A DNA stretch of 64,000 bases from the NCBI GenBank assembly GCA_965267505.1, contig OZ254081.1:1178001-1242000 (forward strand). The letters are read 5' to 3'. This document shows positions 34,372 through 44,599 of the stretch, one piece after another; the first letter of the stretch is position 1; every line of letters begins with the position of its first letter. The notes under the pieces are model-generated. The model did not search any database. It was not told the origin of the DNA and worked only from the letters and a program-made list of their open reading frames with translations. The translations under genes and the position numbers were made by a program. This DNA comes from JANQHS01 sp965267505 (lineage in GTDB: Bacteria > Bacteroidota > Bacteroidia > Cytophagales > CCMP332).

Positions 34372-37086
34372 ATGGACCAATATTCTTATATAGCCAATGC
34401 TCACGAACAGTATATCGATGAGCTCTATACTCAATACAAACAATCACCGGAAAATGTCGACGGGAGTTGGCAGAAATTCTTTGAAGGCTTTGACTTTGCA
34501 ATCCAGAAATGGGGGGACTCAGCAGGAGAAGGGGGAGACTTTGATTCGGATGAATTAAAGGTTTACCAACTCATTGAATCATATCGTGAGTATGGTCACC
34601 TCGTCTCCGATACCAACCCAGTGCGTCAAAGACTAAACCGCCATGCAGGGGTGGAACTTTCGGACGTTGGATTAAAGGATAGTGATCTCGACCGTGAGTT
34701 CATGGCTGGGACTGAGATCGGACTTGGAAAAGCCAGCCTTAGAAAGATCGTTGAAAGGCTTCAAAAGATATTCGCCGGGCATATAGGATTCGATTATTAC
34801 GAGATCCGCGAACCGGAAATCAGGGATTGGATGAGGAATAAGAGTGAGGCGGAATGGCTGAATTACAAGCCCAGCAAGGAAGAAACCATCCACCTGCTTA
34901 CCAAGCTGAACGAAGCGGTGGTGTTCGAAAATTTCCTTCATACCAAATACATAGGGCAAAAAAGATTCTCTCTGGAAGGTGGTGAAAGCACCATCCCCGC
35001 CCTGGACGCAATGATCCATAAGGCAGGAGAACTGGGCGTAAAAGGAATTGTAATTGGAATGGCTCACCGAGGCCGGCTGAACGTGCTAGCCAATGTGATG
35101 CAAAAGACCTACGAGCAGATTTTCAATGAATTTGAAGGCAATGCTCCAGCCGAAACCACCATGGGTGACGGCGACGTGAAATACCACTTGGGATTCTCCT
35201 CAGAGATCGTGACCTCAAGCGGTGAAAGAGTAAAGGTTAATCTTACCCCCAATCCATCCCACCTGGAAGCAGTGAATCCTGTAGTTGAAGGATATAGCCG
35301 CGCTAAATCAGACCTGCTTTTCGAAGAGGATCAAAGCAAGATGCTTCCCATTTTGATCCATGGAGATGCCGCAGTGGCTGGACAGGGGATCGTTTACGAA
35401 GTAGCTCAGATGTCCCAGCTACCTGGATATCATACCGGTGGAACCATCCACTTCGTGATCAACAACCAGCTTGGATTTACCACTGATTTCCAGGACGCGC
35501 GAAGCTCCACCTATAGCACAGACATAGCCGATATCATCGATTCCCCTGTGATCCATGTAAATGGAGACAATCCGGAAGCCGTTGTATTCGCCTGCAATAT
35601 GGCCGTTGAATTCAGGCAGAAATTTCAAAGAGATATTTTCGTCGATATGGTCTGCTATCGTCGACATGGCCATAATGAAAGCGACGAACCAAAATTCACT
35701 CAGCCCAAGCTTTATAACATCATCGCCAAGCATCCCAATCCAAGGGAGATGTACAATAGACTATTAACAGAGCGCGGCGACAATGAGGCAGACCTTGTGA
35801 AAAACATGGACAAGGAATTCCGAGGCATGCTACAGGATCGATTGAATATGGTTAAACAGAAGCCCCTGGACTATAAATTTCCAAGCCTTGAATTCGGATG
35901 GGAGAAGATCAAAAAGGCAACAGAAAAGGATTTTGAGAAATCCCCGGAAACCGGGATCAGCGCAGCCGCCATCAAGGATATCGGAAAGGCTCTTTCTACG
36001 GTTCCAGAGGATTTCAAACCCCTGAAACAGGTTGATAAACTCCTCCAGGAAAGACAGAAGATGTTCTTCGAGGATAAAAAATTGAACTGGGCCTGTGGAG
36101 AACTCATGGCTTACGGTTCCCTGCTATTGGGCAAGCATACGGTAAGGATCTCAGGACAGGACGTGATGAGAGGAACTTTCTCTCACAGACATTCGGTGCT
36201 TTTCGATTCAGAGACCAATGAGCCGCACTGCAACCTGAACCACATTCGCGACAAGCAGGAAAATCTACGCATCTACAATAGCCTGCTTTCAGAATTTGCC
36301 GTACTTGGATTTGAATATGGTTACTCCATAGGAAACCCCAACAGCCTGGTGATCTGGGAAGCTCAATTCGGCGACTTCGCAAACGGAGCCCAGGTAATGG
36401 TTGATCAGTTCATCGCCGCATCCGAGAGTAAGTGGAACCGTATGAGCGGATTGGTCATGCTACTACCCCATGGCTATGAAGGCCAGGGACCTGAACATAG
36501 TTCTGCCCGTTTGGAGCGTTATCTGCAATTATGCGGTGGACTCAATATGGTGGTGACCAATATCTCAACACCGGCCAACTTCTTCCACGCCTTGAGAAGG
36601 CAGGTGAAATGGCCATTCAGAAAGCCATTGATCAATATGAGTCCTAAGTCGCTTCTAAGGCATCCGAGATGTATATCTGACCTCAGCGAATTCCAAAACG
36701 GAGGATTCAAAGAGATCATTGAGGATCCCAATCCTCCGAAGAGTGCAAAAAAGGTACTGTTCTGTTCAGGAAAGATATTCTATGACTTGGAGGACGAAAG
36801 GAAGAGGAAAAAGATTAACGATACGGTCATATATCGTATCGAGCAATTGCATCCCTTCCCTCAAAAGCAGGTGGATGCGATTATGAAAAAACACAAGGGT
36901 ACCAAATTCAGATGGGTCCAGGAAGAACCTTCCAATATGGGAGCATGGAACTACCTGTTGAGGTATTGGAGAAACACCGATATAGAATGCGTAAGCCGTA
37001 AGGAAAGTGCTTCTCCGGCAACCGGATTTGCCAAAGCCCACATGAAAGAATTAGAAGAATTAATGTCAAAAGCATTTGCAAAATGA
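34372..37086 (+). CDS. sucA: 2-oxoglutarate dehydrogenase E1 component
   Basis: 904 residues from MDQYSYI. The N-terminal tail YIDELYTQYKQSPENVDGSW, the thiamine diphosphate region (GMAHRGRLNVLANV; HGDAAVAGQGIVYE) and the C-terminal PHGYEGQGPEHSSAR are those of SucA. It decarboxylates 2-oxoglutarate and loads the succinyl group on the lipoyl arm of SucB. The ATGA overlap with sucB indicates coupled translation. Confidence 0.97.
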   Translation: MDQYSYIANAHEQYIDELYTQYKQSPENVDGSWQKFFEGFDFAIQKWGDSAGEGGDFDSDELKVYQLIESYREYGHLVSDTNPVRQRLNRHAGVELSDVGLKDSDLDREFMAGTEIGLGKASLRKIVERLQKIFAGHIGFDYYEIREPEIRDWMRNKSEAEWLNYKPSKEETIHLLTKLNEAVVFENFLHTKYIGQKRFSLEGGESTIPALDAMIHKAGELGVKGIVIGMAHRGRLNVLANVMQKTYEQIFNEFEGNAPAETTMGDGDVKYHLGFSSEIVTSSGERVKVNLTPNPSHLEAVNPVVEGYSRAKSDLLFEEDQSKMLPILIHGDAAVAGQGIVYEVAQMSQLPGYHTGGTIHFVINNQLGFTTDFQDARSSTYSTDIADIIDSPVIHVNGDNPEAVVFACNMAVEFRQKFQRDIFVDMVCYRRHGHNESDEPKFTQPKLYNIIAKHPNPREMYNRLLTERGDNEADLVKNMDKEFRGMLQDRLNMVKQKPLDYKFPSLEFGWEKIKKATEKDFEKSPETGISAAAIKDIGKALSTVPEDFKPLKQVDKLLQERQKMFFEDKKLNWACGELMAYGSLLLGKHTVRISGQDVMRGTFSHRHSVLFDSETNEPHCNLNHIRDKQENLRIYNSLLSEFAVLGFEYGYSIGNPNSLVIWEAQFGDFANGAQVMVDQFIAASESKWNRMSGLVMLLPHGYEGQGPEHSSARLERYLQLCGGLNMVVTNISTPANFFHALRRQVKWPFRKPLINMSPKSLLRHPRCISDLSEFQNGGFKEIIEDPNPPKSAKKVLFCSGKIFYDLEDERKRKKINDTVIYRIEQLHPFPQKQVDAIMKKHKGTKFRWVQEEPSNMGAWNYLLRYWRNTDIECVSRKESASPATGFAKAHMKELEELMSKAFAK

Positions 37087-38627
37087 GCATCAAAGTAACC
37101 ATCCCAGCAGTCGGTGAGTCGATCACCGAGGTCATCATAGGAGAATGGACCGTTCAGGACGGAGATTTCGTGGAACTGGACCAGGTCATCTGCGAGCTGG
37201 AATCTGACAAAGCCACCTTCGAACTGAATGCCGAAGCGGCAGGAACCGTTAAGATCCTTGCCAAGGAAGGCGATACTCTTAAGGTTGGAGATCCGATATG
37301 TGAGATAGAGCCAGGAGAGTCTACCTCCACTGAAGCTTCCGCAGATATAGAAGTTTCGGCGGAAAATGGAGATGAAAGTTCAGCGACGGAGGATGTTTCC
37401 TCTGGAGATGGACCGAAAAAGACTGGTGAGGTCAAAGAAATGGTCGTGACCAGTGTAGGAGAATCAATCACCGAGGTTACAGTTGGAAGCTGGATCGCTG
37501 ACGATGGAGCCTATGTGGAATTGGATGAGATAATTTGCGAGATCGAATCCGACAAGGCAACCTTTGAATTACCGGCTGAGGCAAATGGAATGCTTGAAAG
37601 GGTGGCCAGCGAAGGAGATGTTCTTAAGATCGGTGAGCTCATCTGCAAGATCCATGTCACCGAAGGAGGAGCTCCTGCCAAGCCTGCCGCACCAGCAGAA
37701 AGTGCTCCGGCAGCTGATGCTGCTGCAGCTCCAGTAAGTCATGCTGCATCAGGGGTTTCCCCTGTTGCTGCTAATATCCTTGCAGACAAAGGCATCGACC
37801 CATCCACGGTTCAGGGAACAGGAGCTGGAGGAAAGATCACCAAGGAAGATGCTTTGAAAGCTAAGCCTGGTGCAAGTGCTCCAGCCAGTTCGGAGAAGGA
37901 AGTAAGGAGTATGGCAGTTCCTGGTTCAAGGAACGAGGAGAGGAAGAAGATGACCAACTTGAGGAAAACCATTTCCAGGAGATTGGTATCTGTGAAGAAT
38001 GAGACGGCTATGCTGACCACCTTCAACGAGGTGAACATGAAGCCTATCATGGACCTGAGGAAAAAATACAAGGACAGTTTCAAAGAGAAATACGGAGTAG
38101 GACTCGGATTCATGTCTTTCTTCACCAAAGCGGTTTGCCAGGCACTCCAGGAGATCCCTGCGGTTAACGCTATGATCGATGGGGATGAGATGGTCTACCA
38201 CGATTATTGCGACGTTTCGATCGCGGTATCAACAGACCGGGGTTTGGTGGTTCCCGTGATCCGGAATGCGGAAAACATGAGCTTCCAGGGAATCGAGCAG
38301 GAGATCGTGGATCTTGCCACCAAGGCCAGAGACGGAAAGCTGACCATCGAAGAAATGACCGGTGGAACCTTTACAATTACGAATGGAGGGATCTTCGGAT
38401 CTATGTTGAGTACCCCAATCATCAATGCACCTCAAAGTGCGATCCTTGGAATGCACAACATAGTTCAAAGGCCCATGGCTGTAAACGGTGAAGTACAGAT
38501 CCTACCTATCATGTACGTGGCTCTTAGCTATGACCACAGGATTATTGATGGCAAAGAATCGGTAACCTTCCTGGTACGGGTAAAAGAATTGCTTGAAGAT
38601 CCAAGTAGATTAATGCTGGGGATCTAG
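37083..38627 (+). CDS. sucB: Dihydrolipoyllysine succinyltransferase E2 with two lipoyl domains
   Basis: 514 residues, longer than the 400 of enterobacterial SucB. Two lipoyl domains occur near residues 2-78 and 118-195; each has the lipoylated lysine in ESDKATFEL. An alanine-rich linker, a peripheral subunit-binding domain (VSPVAANILADKGIDPS) and the catalytic domain with HRIIDG follow. It transfers succinyl groups to CoA. The E3 gene is not in the window. Confidence 0.96.
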   Translation: MSIKVTIPAVGESITEVIIGEWTVQDGDFVELDQVICELESDKATFELNAEAAGTVKILAKEGDTLKVGDPICEIEPGESTSTEASADIEVSAENGDESSATEDVSSGDGPKKTGEVKEMVVTSVGESITEVTVGSWIADDGAYVELDEIICEIESDKATFELPAEANGMLERVASEGDVLKIGELICKIHVTEGGAPAKPAAPAESAPAADAAAAPVSHAASGVSPVAANILADKGIDPSTVQGTGAGGKITKEDALKAKPGASAPASSEKEVRSMAVPGSRNEERKKMTNLRKTISRRLVSVKNETAMLTTFNEVNMKPIMDLRKKYKDSFKEKYGVGLGFMSFFTKAVCQALQEIPAVNAMIDGDEMVYHDYCDVSIAVSTDRGLVVPVIRNAENMSFQGIEQEIVDLATKARDGKLTIEEMTGGTFTITNGGIFGSMLSTPIINAPQSAILGMHNIVQRPMAVNGEVQILPIMYVALSYDHRIIDGKESVTFLVRVKELLEDPSRLMLGI

Positions 38628-38711
38628 CTCTTTAAGTCAATCACAACGTGAGAAACTAAATCGATATCACGGCAGTAACCGGAATTGACCTTAGGTGAAA
38701 ATTATTGATAG

Positions 38712-39662
38712 ATGAAACTCAGTACCAGAAAACTAATCAGAGGCACATTGCTATTGGGGACTATCCTTCCCATTGTTACTTGTATCCTGAAATTCTCTGC
38801 TGAGAACTTCAAAATCTGGAGCCGGGCCAAAGCCGAAGTCAAAACGTTAGGAAATCTTGTAGATGCCTTCCCATTTCTAGACCTGGCTAATTACAAATTT
38901 CTATCCGCGTTATCCTGGCATACTACTTACGGACTTCATGTGTTCGAGTATTATATTCGATACGCAAGTTTTGCCTTTCTCCTTCTCGCACTGACTTTTA
39001 TTTTCTCCGGCAAATTCCATGAGTGGGTAGACAGATTTGATGAATGGGCAAACCGCTCGAGTCATTCCAATGTGAGACAACTCTTCAAAACTGCGGTTTT
39101 ACTAATGTTTTTCGCCTACATAACGAAGATCCCAATGGCCTTCTTCTGGCCGGGAGTATCGGGATGGACCTACCTGAAGAAACAATCAGGAATAATTAGT
39201 GAAGCCGATACTCTTATCGTTCCCGACCCAAATATTCCTTCTTTTATTAAAAGTTCTATCAATCAAGAAGCAAGATTTGATGAAGGTGTAAATGGCTATC
39301 TAAAAGGAAAATCTCTTTTCCTCCATTTCAAAAATGGAGAGATATTACCTACCAATTTGGGCTTGACCGGCTATACTTTTCCCAGGTATATTTTTGGAAA
39401 GGAGTTTGAGGAATATGAAAAACACAAAGACATATTGTTTACAAGCATGAAACATCGTCTTCGTAATCCCTATTTCCTCCTGCCCTCATCAATTGCCTAT
39501 CCAAGGCATACAATATACATGGACATTGACTACTCGGATTATCCGGATGCTGATGATATAATAGGCTTTTCTGCATGGGATGTTTGGGTAAAGATCGATG
39601 GGCAAAATGAAATCCTTCCTGTCCAGGCAAATCAGAGCTTGTATCTAAGAAATTCCAATTAG
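38712..39662 (+). CDS. Membrane protein of unknown function, partner of the DCC-type gene
   Basis: 316 residues with four hydrophobic segments in the first 165 residues and a soluble C-terminal half. No family recognised. Its stop is directly followed by the start of the next gene with no gap, so the two are surely co-translated. The neighbour is a membrane protein with a DCC thiol-oxidoreductase domain, suggesting a joint membrane role. Confidence 0.65.
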   Translation: MKLSTRKLIRGTLLLGTILPIVTCILKFSAENFKIWSRAKAEVKTLGNLVDAFPFLDLANYKFLSALSWHTTYGLHVFEYYIRYASFAFLLLALTFIFSGKFHEWVDRFDEWANRSSHSNVRQLFKTAVLLMFFAYITKIPMAFFWPGVSGWTYLKKQSGIISEADTLIVPDPNIPSFIKSSINQEARFDEGVNGYLKGKSLFLHFKNGEILPTNLGLTGYTFPRYIFGKEFEEYEKHKDILFTSMKHRLRNPYFLLPSSIAYPRHTIYMDIDYSDYPDADDIIGFSAWDVWVKIDGQNEILPVQANQSLYLRNSN

Positions 39663-40943
39663 ATGGAAAGAAAGATCAACCCCACCTTCAGATTCTTTGG
39701 TGTTTTTCAAGATGCACCCCCTCTGCATTTTTTCCTGATTCAATTCGTCACATTTGCCTATATCATTTACAGGTTATCGAGCCGGGATTATACCATCTAT
39801 GGATTTCTCCCATGGGATCATTTCGACTACCCTTTCAATTTTAGAAATGAACTCGTACCTATTCACTCAGGGTACTTTTTGACTTTTCAATTTGTCTATG
39901 ATCTGTTGGGAATATCCCCAAGTCCAAACCTGATAAGATCTTTTCAATACCTTATCATATTTTCCAGTTCCCTGGGATTAATAGGGATCTTTCCCAGATT
40001 GGCCAGCATAGTAGCATTAATCCTGATTACCCATATCACGGGTCTATTCCAGTCGACGGATTGTCCGATCGATGGAGGGACCATTGCCATTGCCGGCCTA
40101 TTTGTTTTAAGCATTGCTCCCTCAAAGGCTTTCTATGGGATTAAGAATGGATATAGTTTAAAACGGGAAAAATCACATATCTATCATTGGCCAATAACTA
40201 TGCTGTTTCTCATTGTTGGCTGCTTTTATTCCTTCGCCGGAATTGCCAAGATAGTAGACGTAGGACCCCATTGGCCCTTTGTACTTCACCTGGAAAATCT
40301 GTCCATAGTAAATCTTGAAGATGAAGTATTCCTTTCAAGCAGGTATTCAGATAGGTTTACATCTGCCAGTCATTCCAATTACTTGTTTTCCTACCTGGCC
40401 GGCTTCATCACCCTGATTGGCGAGGTATTCTTTATTACCATATTGACTCATCCCAGAAGGCGTCTTTTCCTGGTGTTTAGCATGATCATCCTTCATGTGC
40501 TTGTGTTTCTAACTGCAGGGATAAATTTTATTGGAAGCTCATTCATACTCCTCTTATGCTTTGATTATAACAAGCTTCAAAGAAAGGTTTCGGTCTATTT
40601 CGATGGTGACTGTCTGTTCTGTACAAGGGTTCTGAATAGAATAATTGGATGGGATCTGCTTAAACTGATCCGACTAAATAAGATGCAGGACATCCCGGAA
40701 AGCAATCGGGAATTTGACAGGGAATTGTTAAAGAAAGCCATGGGTCTAAAAGATGAAAATGGAGAGATCTACTATGGAGCTGATGCTTTTGAGCAGATCT
40801 TTTTGAGAGTTCCCCTATTGATGCCCATCGGGATCTTCATGCAAATCCCTGGTATGATATACATCTCCCGATTTGTGTATAGAAAAGTGGCAAAAAATAG
40901 ATCAAGCCTGGGTTGCTCTATCGAAAACAGACCAAAGCCTTAA
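39663..40943 (+). CDS. Multi-span membrane protein with C-terminal DCC1-like (DUF393) domain
   Basis: 426 residues. Residues 1-300 hold several hydrophobic helices in a pattern like HTTM-type proteins. Residues 312-415 form a DUF393 domain with its DxxCxxC-type signature (YFDGDCLFC), as in thiol-disulfide-oxidoreductase-like DCC proteins. A redox role is inferred from this motif only. Confidence 0.75.
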   Translation: MERKINPTFRFFGVFQDAPPLHFFLIQFVTFAYIIYRLSSRDYTIYGFLPWDHFDYPFNFRNELVPIHSGYFLTFQFVYDLLGISPSPNLIRSFQYLIIFSSSLGLIGIFPRLASIVALILITHITGLFQSTDCPIDGGTIAIAGLFVLSIAPSKAFYGIKNGYSLKREKSHIYHWPITMLFLIVGCFYSFAGIAKIVDVGPHWPFVLHLENLSIVNLEDEVFLSSRYSDRFTSASHSNYLFSYLAGFITLIGEVFFITILTHPRRRLFLVFSMIILHVLVFLTAGINFIGSSFILLLCFDYNKLQRKVSVYFDGDCLFCTRVLNRIIGWDLLKLIRLNKMQDIPESNREFDRELLKKAMGLKDENGEIYYGADAFEQIFLRVPLLMPIGIFMQIPGMIYISRFVYRKVAKNRSSLGCSIENRPKP

Positions 40944-41108
40944 TTCGGTTTAGCTGAATCTGAGCAAACACTTAAGCCTTGGTGAAGCTTTGAGTCAAGG
41001 AGATTCTACCCCCTACCCCAAACTTCCTCCTTCGGACTTCTAACTTGGACCTCAAAGGTTTATTTTTGCCCCCCTTTAAAGGGACAAGGCTCAGTAATTC
41101 AAATATTA

Positions 41109-43322
41109 ATGGCGTTATCTAAGATCATTTACACCAAGACCGACGAGGCTCCAGCCCTCGCAACCTATTCCTTTCTACCCATTATCAAGTCCTTTCTTGC
41201 CAAGGCTGATGTGGGCATAGAGACCCGTGACATCTCTCTAGCAGGCCGAATTCTTGCCAATTTCCCTGATTATCTGAATGAAGACCTAAAGATCTCTGAT
41301 GCCCTGGCCGAGCTGGGCGAACTTGCAAAAACACCTGAAGCCAACATCATCAAGCTGCCGAACATCTCAGCTTCCATACCCCAGCTGAAAGCAGCCATTG
41401 CAGAATTGCAAGCGCATGGATTTCCAGTGCCCAATTATGTGGATGAGCCACGCGACGACAAAGAAGCAGATGCCAAGTCGCGTTACGATAAGATAAAAGG
41501 AAGTGCGGTAAACCCCGTGCTTAGAGAAGGTAACTCCGATCGCAGGGCACCAAGAGCAGTAAAAGAATACGCTCGCAAGAATCCCCATGGCATGGGTGCC
41601 TGGAGTGCCGATTCCAGGAGCCATGTGAGCAGCATGAACCATGGGGACTTCTACGGAAGTGAGCAGTCGGTCACCGTTCCTAAAGCCACCACCGCCAGCA
41701 TCGTTTTCACGGATGCAACTGGAAATGAAACCATCCTAAAGGACGGGATCTCCCTGCTTGCGGGAGAGGTTATTGATTCCTCCCTGATGAGTAAAAAGGC
41801 TCTTTTGGAATTCCTGAAAGAGCAGGTTGTAGATGCCAAAGCCAAGGGGGTTCTATTCTCCGTTCACCTCAAGGCCACCATGATGAAGGTGAGCGACCCA
41901 ATCCTATTCGGACATGCAGTAAAAGCCTATTTTGCTAATGTATTTGAAAAGCATGCCAGCAAGCTTGAAGAGGCAGATGCTAATCCCAATAATGGCTTGG
42001 GTCAAGTATTAGAAGCAATTAAATCCCTTGACCCAGCATCGAGATCGGAGATTGAGAGTGATATAAAAGCGGCTCTTGAAAATGGACCCGATATGGCCAT
42101 GGTCGACAGCGATAAGGGGATCACCAACCTGCATGTGCCCAGTGATGTTATCATCGATGCATCCATGCCGGCCATGATCCGTACCTCAGGCCAAATGTGG
42201 AACAGGGAAGGAAACTCCCAGGATACCAAGGCCATCATTCCGGATCGTTGTTATGCAGGGGTTTACCAGGCCGTGATTGAAGATTGCAAGGCCAATGGGG
42301 CCTATGACCCCGTCACCATGGGTAGCGTCAGCAATGTGGGACTCATGGCTCAAAAGGCTGAAGAATACGGAAGCCATGACAAGACTTTTGAGATGTCTGC
42401 AAGTGGAACTGTTCAGGTCATTGCAGATGGACAAACCCTCATGCAACATAATGTTAAAGAAGGCGATATTTTCCGTGCCTGCCAGACCAAGGATGCCCCG
42501 ATCAAGGATTGGGTAAAACTCGCTGTGAACAGAGCAAGAGCTACCGGCGACCCCGCCATCTTCTGGTTGGATGAGAATCGCGCTCATGATGCCCAGCTCA
42601 TCAAAAAGGTGGATGCTTTTTTGGGAGAGCATGATACCGATGGATTGGAGATCTCAATTCTGAGCCCCTTGGATGCCACCTTATTTTCTATTGAAAGAAT
42701 CAGAAAAGGACAAGACACTATCTCAGTAACCGGAAACGTATTGAGGGATTATCTGACCGACCTCTTCCCCATCCTGGAAGTGGGTACCTCCGCCAAGATG
42801 TTGAGCATAGTTCCTTTGATGAACGGAGGAGGATTGTTTGAGACCGGAGCCGGTGGATCTGCACCCAAGCACGTACAGCAATTCGAAGAAGAAAACCACT
42901 TGCGCTGGGATTCCCTGGGGGAATTTCTAGCACTGGGAGTAAGCCTGGAGCATTTGGGAAATAATTTCGATAACTCTAAAGCCCTGATATTAGGCAGGAC
43001 CCTGGAAGATGCCACTGGCAAATTCCTCTTGAATGACAAAAGCCCCAGCCGTAGAGTTGGAGAGCTAGACAACAGAGGTAGTCATTTCTACCTGGCTCTT
43101 TACTGGGCCCAGGCCCTTGCCAGCCAGGATGAGGATTCCGTCCTGAAGGCAGCTTTTTCCGATATGGCCTCAGCCCTCACAGAAAATGAAAGCAGGATCC
43201 TTGAAGAACTCAACTCCGCCCAGGGCAAAGCCATGGACATAGGTGGCTATTATCATCCGAATGATGAGTTGGGATCAGAAGCGATGAGGCCCAGTGGAAC
43301 TTTAAATTCGATCATTGGCTAA
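41109..43322 (+). CDS. icd: Isocitrate dehydrogenase (NADP), monomeric type
   Basis: 737 residues, normal for the monomeric IDH. Begins SKIIYTKTDEAPALATYS and shows the substrate loop NPVLREGNSDRRAP and RCYAGVYQAVIEDCK, and ends RPSGTLNSII, all as in monomeric enzymes. It produces 2-oxoglutarate and NADPH and thus feeds SucAB, 2.5 kb upstream. A candidate -7 element TATTTTTG is at 41061-41068. Confidence 0.96.
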   Translation: MALSKIIYTKTDEAPALATYSFLPIIKSFLAKADVGIETRDISLAGRILANFPDYLNEDLKISDALAELGELAKTPEANIIKLPNISASIPQLKAAIAELQAHGFPVPNYVDEPRDDKEADAKSRYDKIKGSAVNPVLREGNSDRRAPRAVKEYARKNPHGMGAWSADSRSHVSSMNHGDFYGSEQSVTVPKATTASIVFTDATGNETILKDGISLLAGEVIDSSLMSKKALLEFLKEQVVDAKAKGVLFSVHLKATMMKVSDPILFGHAVKAYFANVFEKHASKLEEADANPNNGLGQVLEAIKSLDPASRSEIESDIKAALENGPDMAMVDSDKGITNLHVPSDVIIDASMPAMIRTSGQMWNREGNSQDTKAIIPDRCYAGVYQAVIEDCKANGAYDPVTMGSVSNVGLMAQKAEEYGSHDKTFEMSASGTVQVIADGQTLMQHNVKEGDIFRACQTKDAPIKDWVKLAVNRARATGDPAIFWLDENRAHDAQLIKKVDAFLGEHDTDGLEISILSPLDATLFSIERIRKGQDTISVTGNVLRDYLTDLFPILEVGTSAKMLSIVPLMNGGGLFETGAGGSAPKHVQQFEEENHLRWDSLGEFLALGVSLEHLGNNFDNSKALILGRTLEDATGKFLLNDKSPSRRVGELDNRGSHFYLALYWAQALASQDEDSVLKAAFSDMASALTENESRILEELNSAQGKAMDIGGYYHPNDELGSEAMRPSGTLNSIIG

Positions 43323-43392
43323 TCCGTTCAAAAAGAGTTAGCGTATTACTCTTGACTTTTGAAAATTGCTGATTGTTTTCAAATGCAGATGA

Positions 43393-44247
43393 ATGCAGAA
43401 ATTCAAATTTGCTTTTAATCACGTCTTTCTCATTCTATTTTCACTTTCATTGCTCATTTCGAGGGCATTTGCTCAAGATTTAAAGATCAGTTCTGGACTT
43501 CAAAAAATATCAGGCTCCAGCCTATGGTTTGAGTATAGGATACACGGGGATAAGGAGAAATATCCCCTACTGGTATTTGAATCGGGGGCCATATCCTACT
43601 CCAGCTATTGGAATCCAGTAATCGATTCCATTTCCAGCTTTGCCAATACTCTGAGATATGATCGAGCAGGACTTGGCAATAGCTCCATGCCAAAAGAAAT
43701 GACTCGCTCAGCTACGCAGATAGCAATTGAGCTAAATGAGCTTTTGGATTCTTTGAGGATCAACAATAAGATCATCCTGGTTTGTCATTCTGCGGGAGGC
43801 TTTTATGGAAGGGCATTTTCAAAAAGGTACCCTGGAAAAGTTAGTGCTTTGATCCTGATTGAATCCCCCTGCACCCAATGGGAAGACTATCTTCGTTCTT
43901 GTTTAACAAAAGAACAAAATCTGCAAAGAGATTCGATCTTGAGGGTGAATCGTTCGCAACTTTCCCTGGTTGAACGGAAGGAATATCAAGCCGCCAATAT
44001 TAATCGAAAGATTTTCGATGAAGCCCCTCAAATGGATATCCCTGTATATATCATCCATGGAATAGGTCATAATTGGCCACAAGCCTACAATGGTTCATTG
44101 CTAAGTCAAAAATGGAAAGAATGCCAAAGCTCTCTTCAAGGCATTTCTAAAAACAGTTCCCTTATAGAAGTTCCTAAAGCCGGACATCATGTTTTCCAGG
44201 AATTCGATCTGTCAAAGTTTATCTATGAAGAAATAGCTTCTCGGTAA
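43393..44247 (+). CDS. Exported alpha/beta hydrolase
   Basis: 284 residues with a signal peptide ending in AFAQD. The alpha/beta-hydrolase fold is visible with RYDRAGLGNS, the nucleophile in VCHSAGG, and a C-terminal active-site histidine in KAGHHVFQ. The substrate is unknown. It is the last ordinary chromosomal gene before the cassette block. Confidence 0.85.
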   Translation: MQKFKFAFNHVFLILFSLSLLISRAFAQDLKISSGLQKISGSSLWFEYRIHGDKEKYPLLVFESGAISYSSYWNPVIDSISSFANTLRYDRAGLGNSSMPKEMTRSATQIAIELNELLDSLRINNKIILVCHSAGGFYGRAFSKRYPGKVSALILIESPCTQWEDYLRSCLTKEQNLQRDSILRVNRSQLSLVERKEYQAANINRKIFDEAPQMDIPVYIIHGIGHNWPQAYNGSLLSQKWKECQSSLQGISKNSSLIEVPKAGHHVFQEFDLSKFIYEEIASR

Positions 44248-44599
44248 CTGAAGCCCAGGAAGGCTAAAAACCTGATAGTATAAGGCCCAATCGCAGCCAT
44301 AATTTTTAATCGTCAAGGCTCATTTTGGAGCGAAAGAGATCCTCCTCATCAGACCTCTTCTCAAGAAATAACCCGATAAATGATTCCAAGTTCAGATTGT
44401 TTTTAGCAAAGATATTTTTTACTTTTCTTGAGATCGTTTGCCACAATAGGATATACCAGCTATGATGATGCCAATAACCCAATTGTTACATCTTTCGCTA
44501 AGCGTTTCTCAAAGTATGGAAGGACAAAAAGCACAGGGGATGCTAGAAACTTATCGCTGAACTTAATTAATACTAGACTGATGAGTTAGCCAGTAAAGT
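44248..44599 (+). other. Junction region at the left edge of cassette block A
   Basis: No complete gene. In the last 150 bp an open frame of about 54 codons without a start codon runs to a TAG at 44587-44589 (read SYDDANNPIVTSFAKRFSK in the middle), which looks like a remnant. The core-like GTTAGCC at 44585-44591 is the presumed 5' boundary of the first cassette. A full attI or attC was not recognised, nor an integrase gene. Confidence 0.5.

Noticed and set aside
44466..44591. GIY-YIG nuclease fragment in the remnant frame
   Set aside because: Only a loose GYTS likeness at its start; the conserved arginine and glutamate positions cannot be seen.
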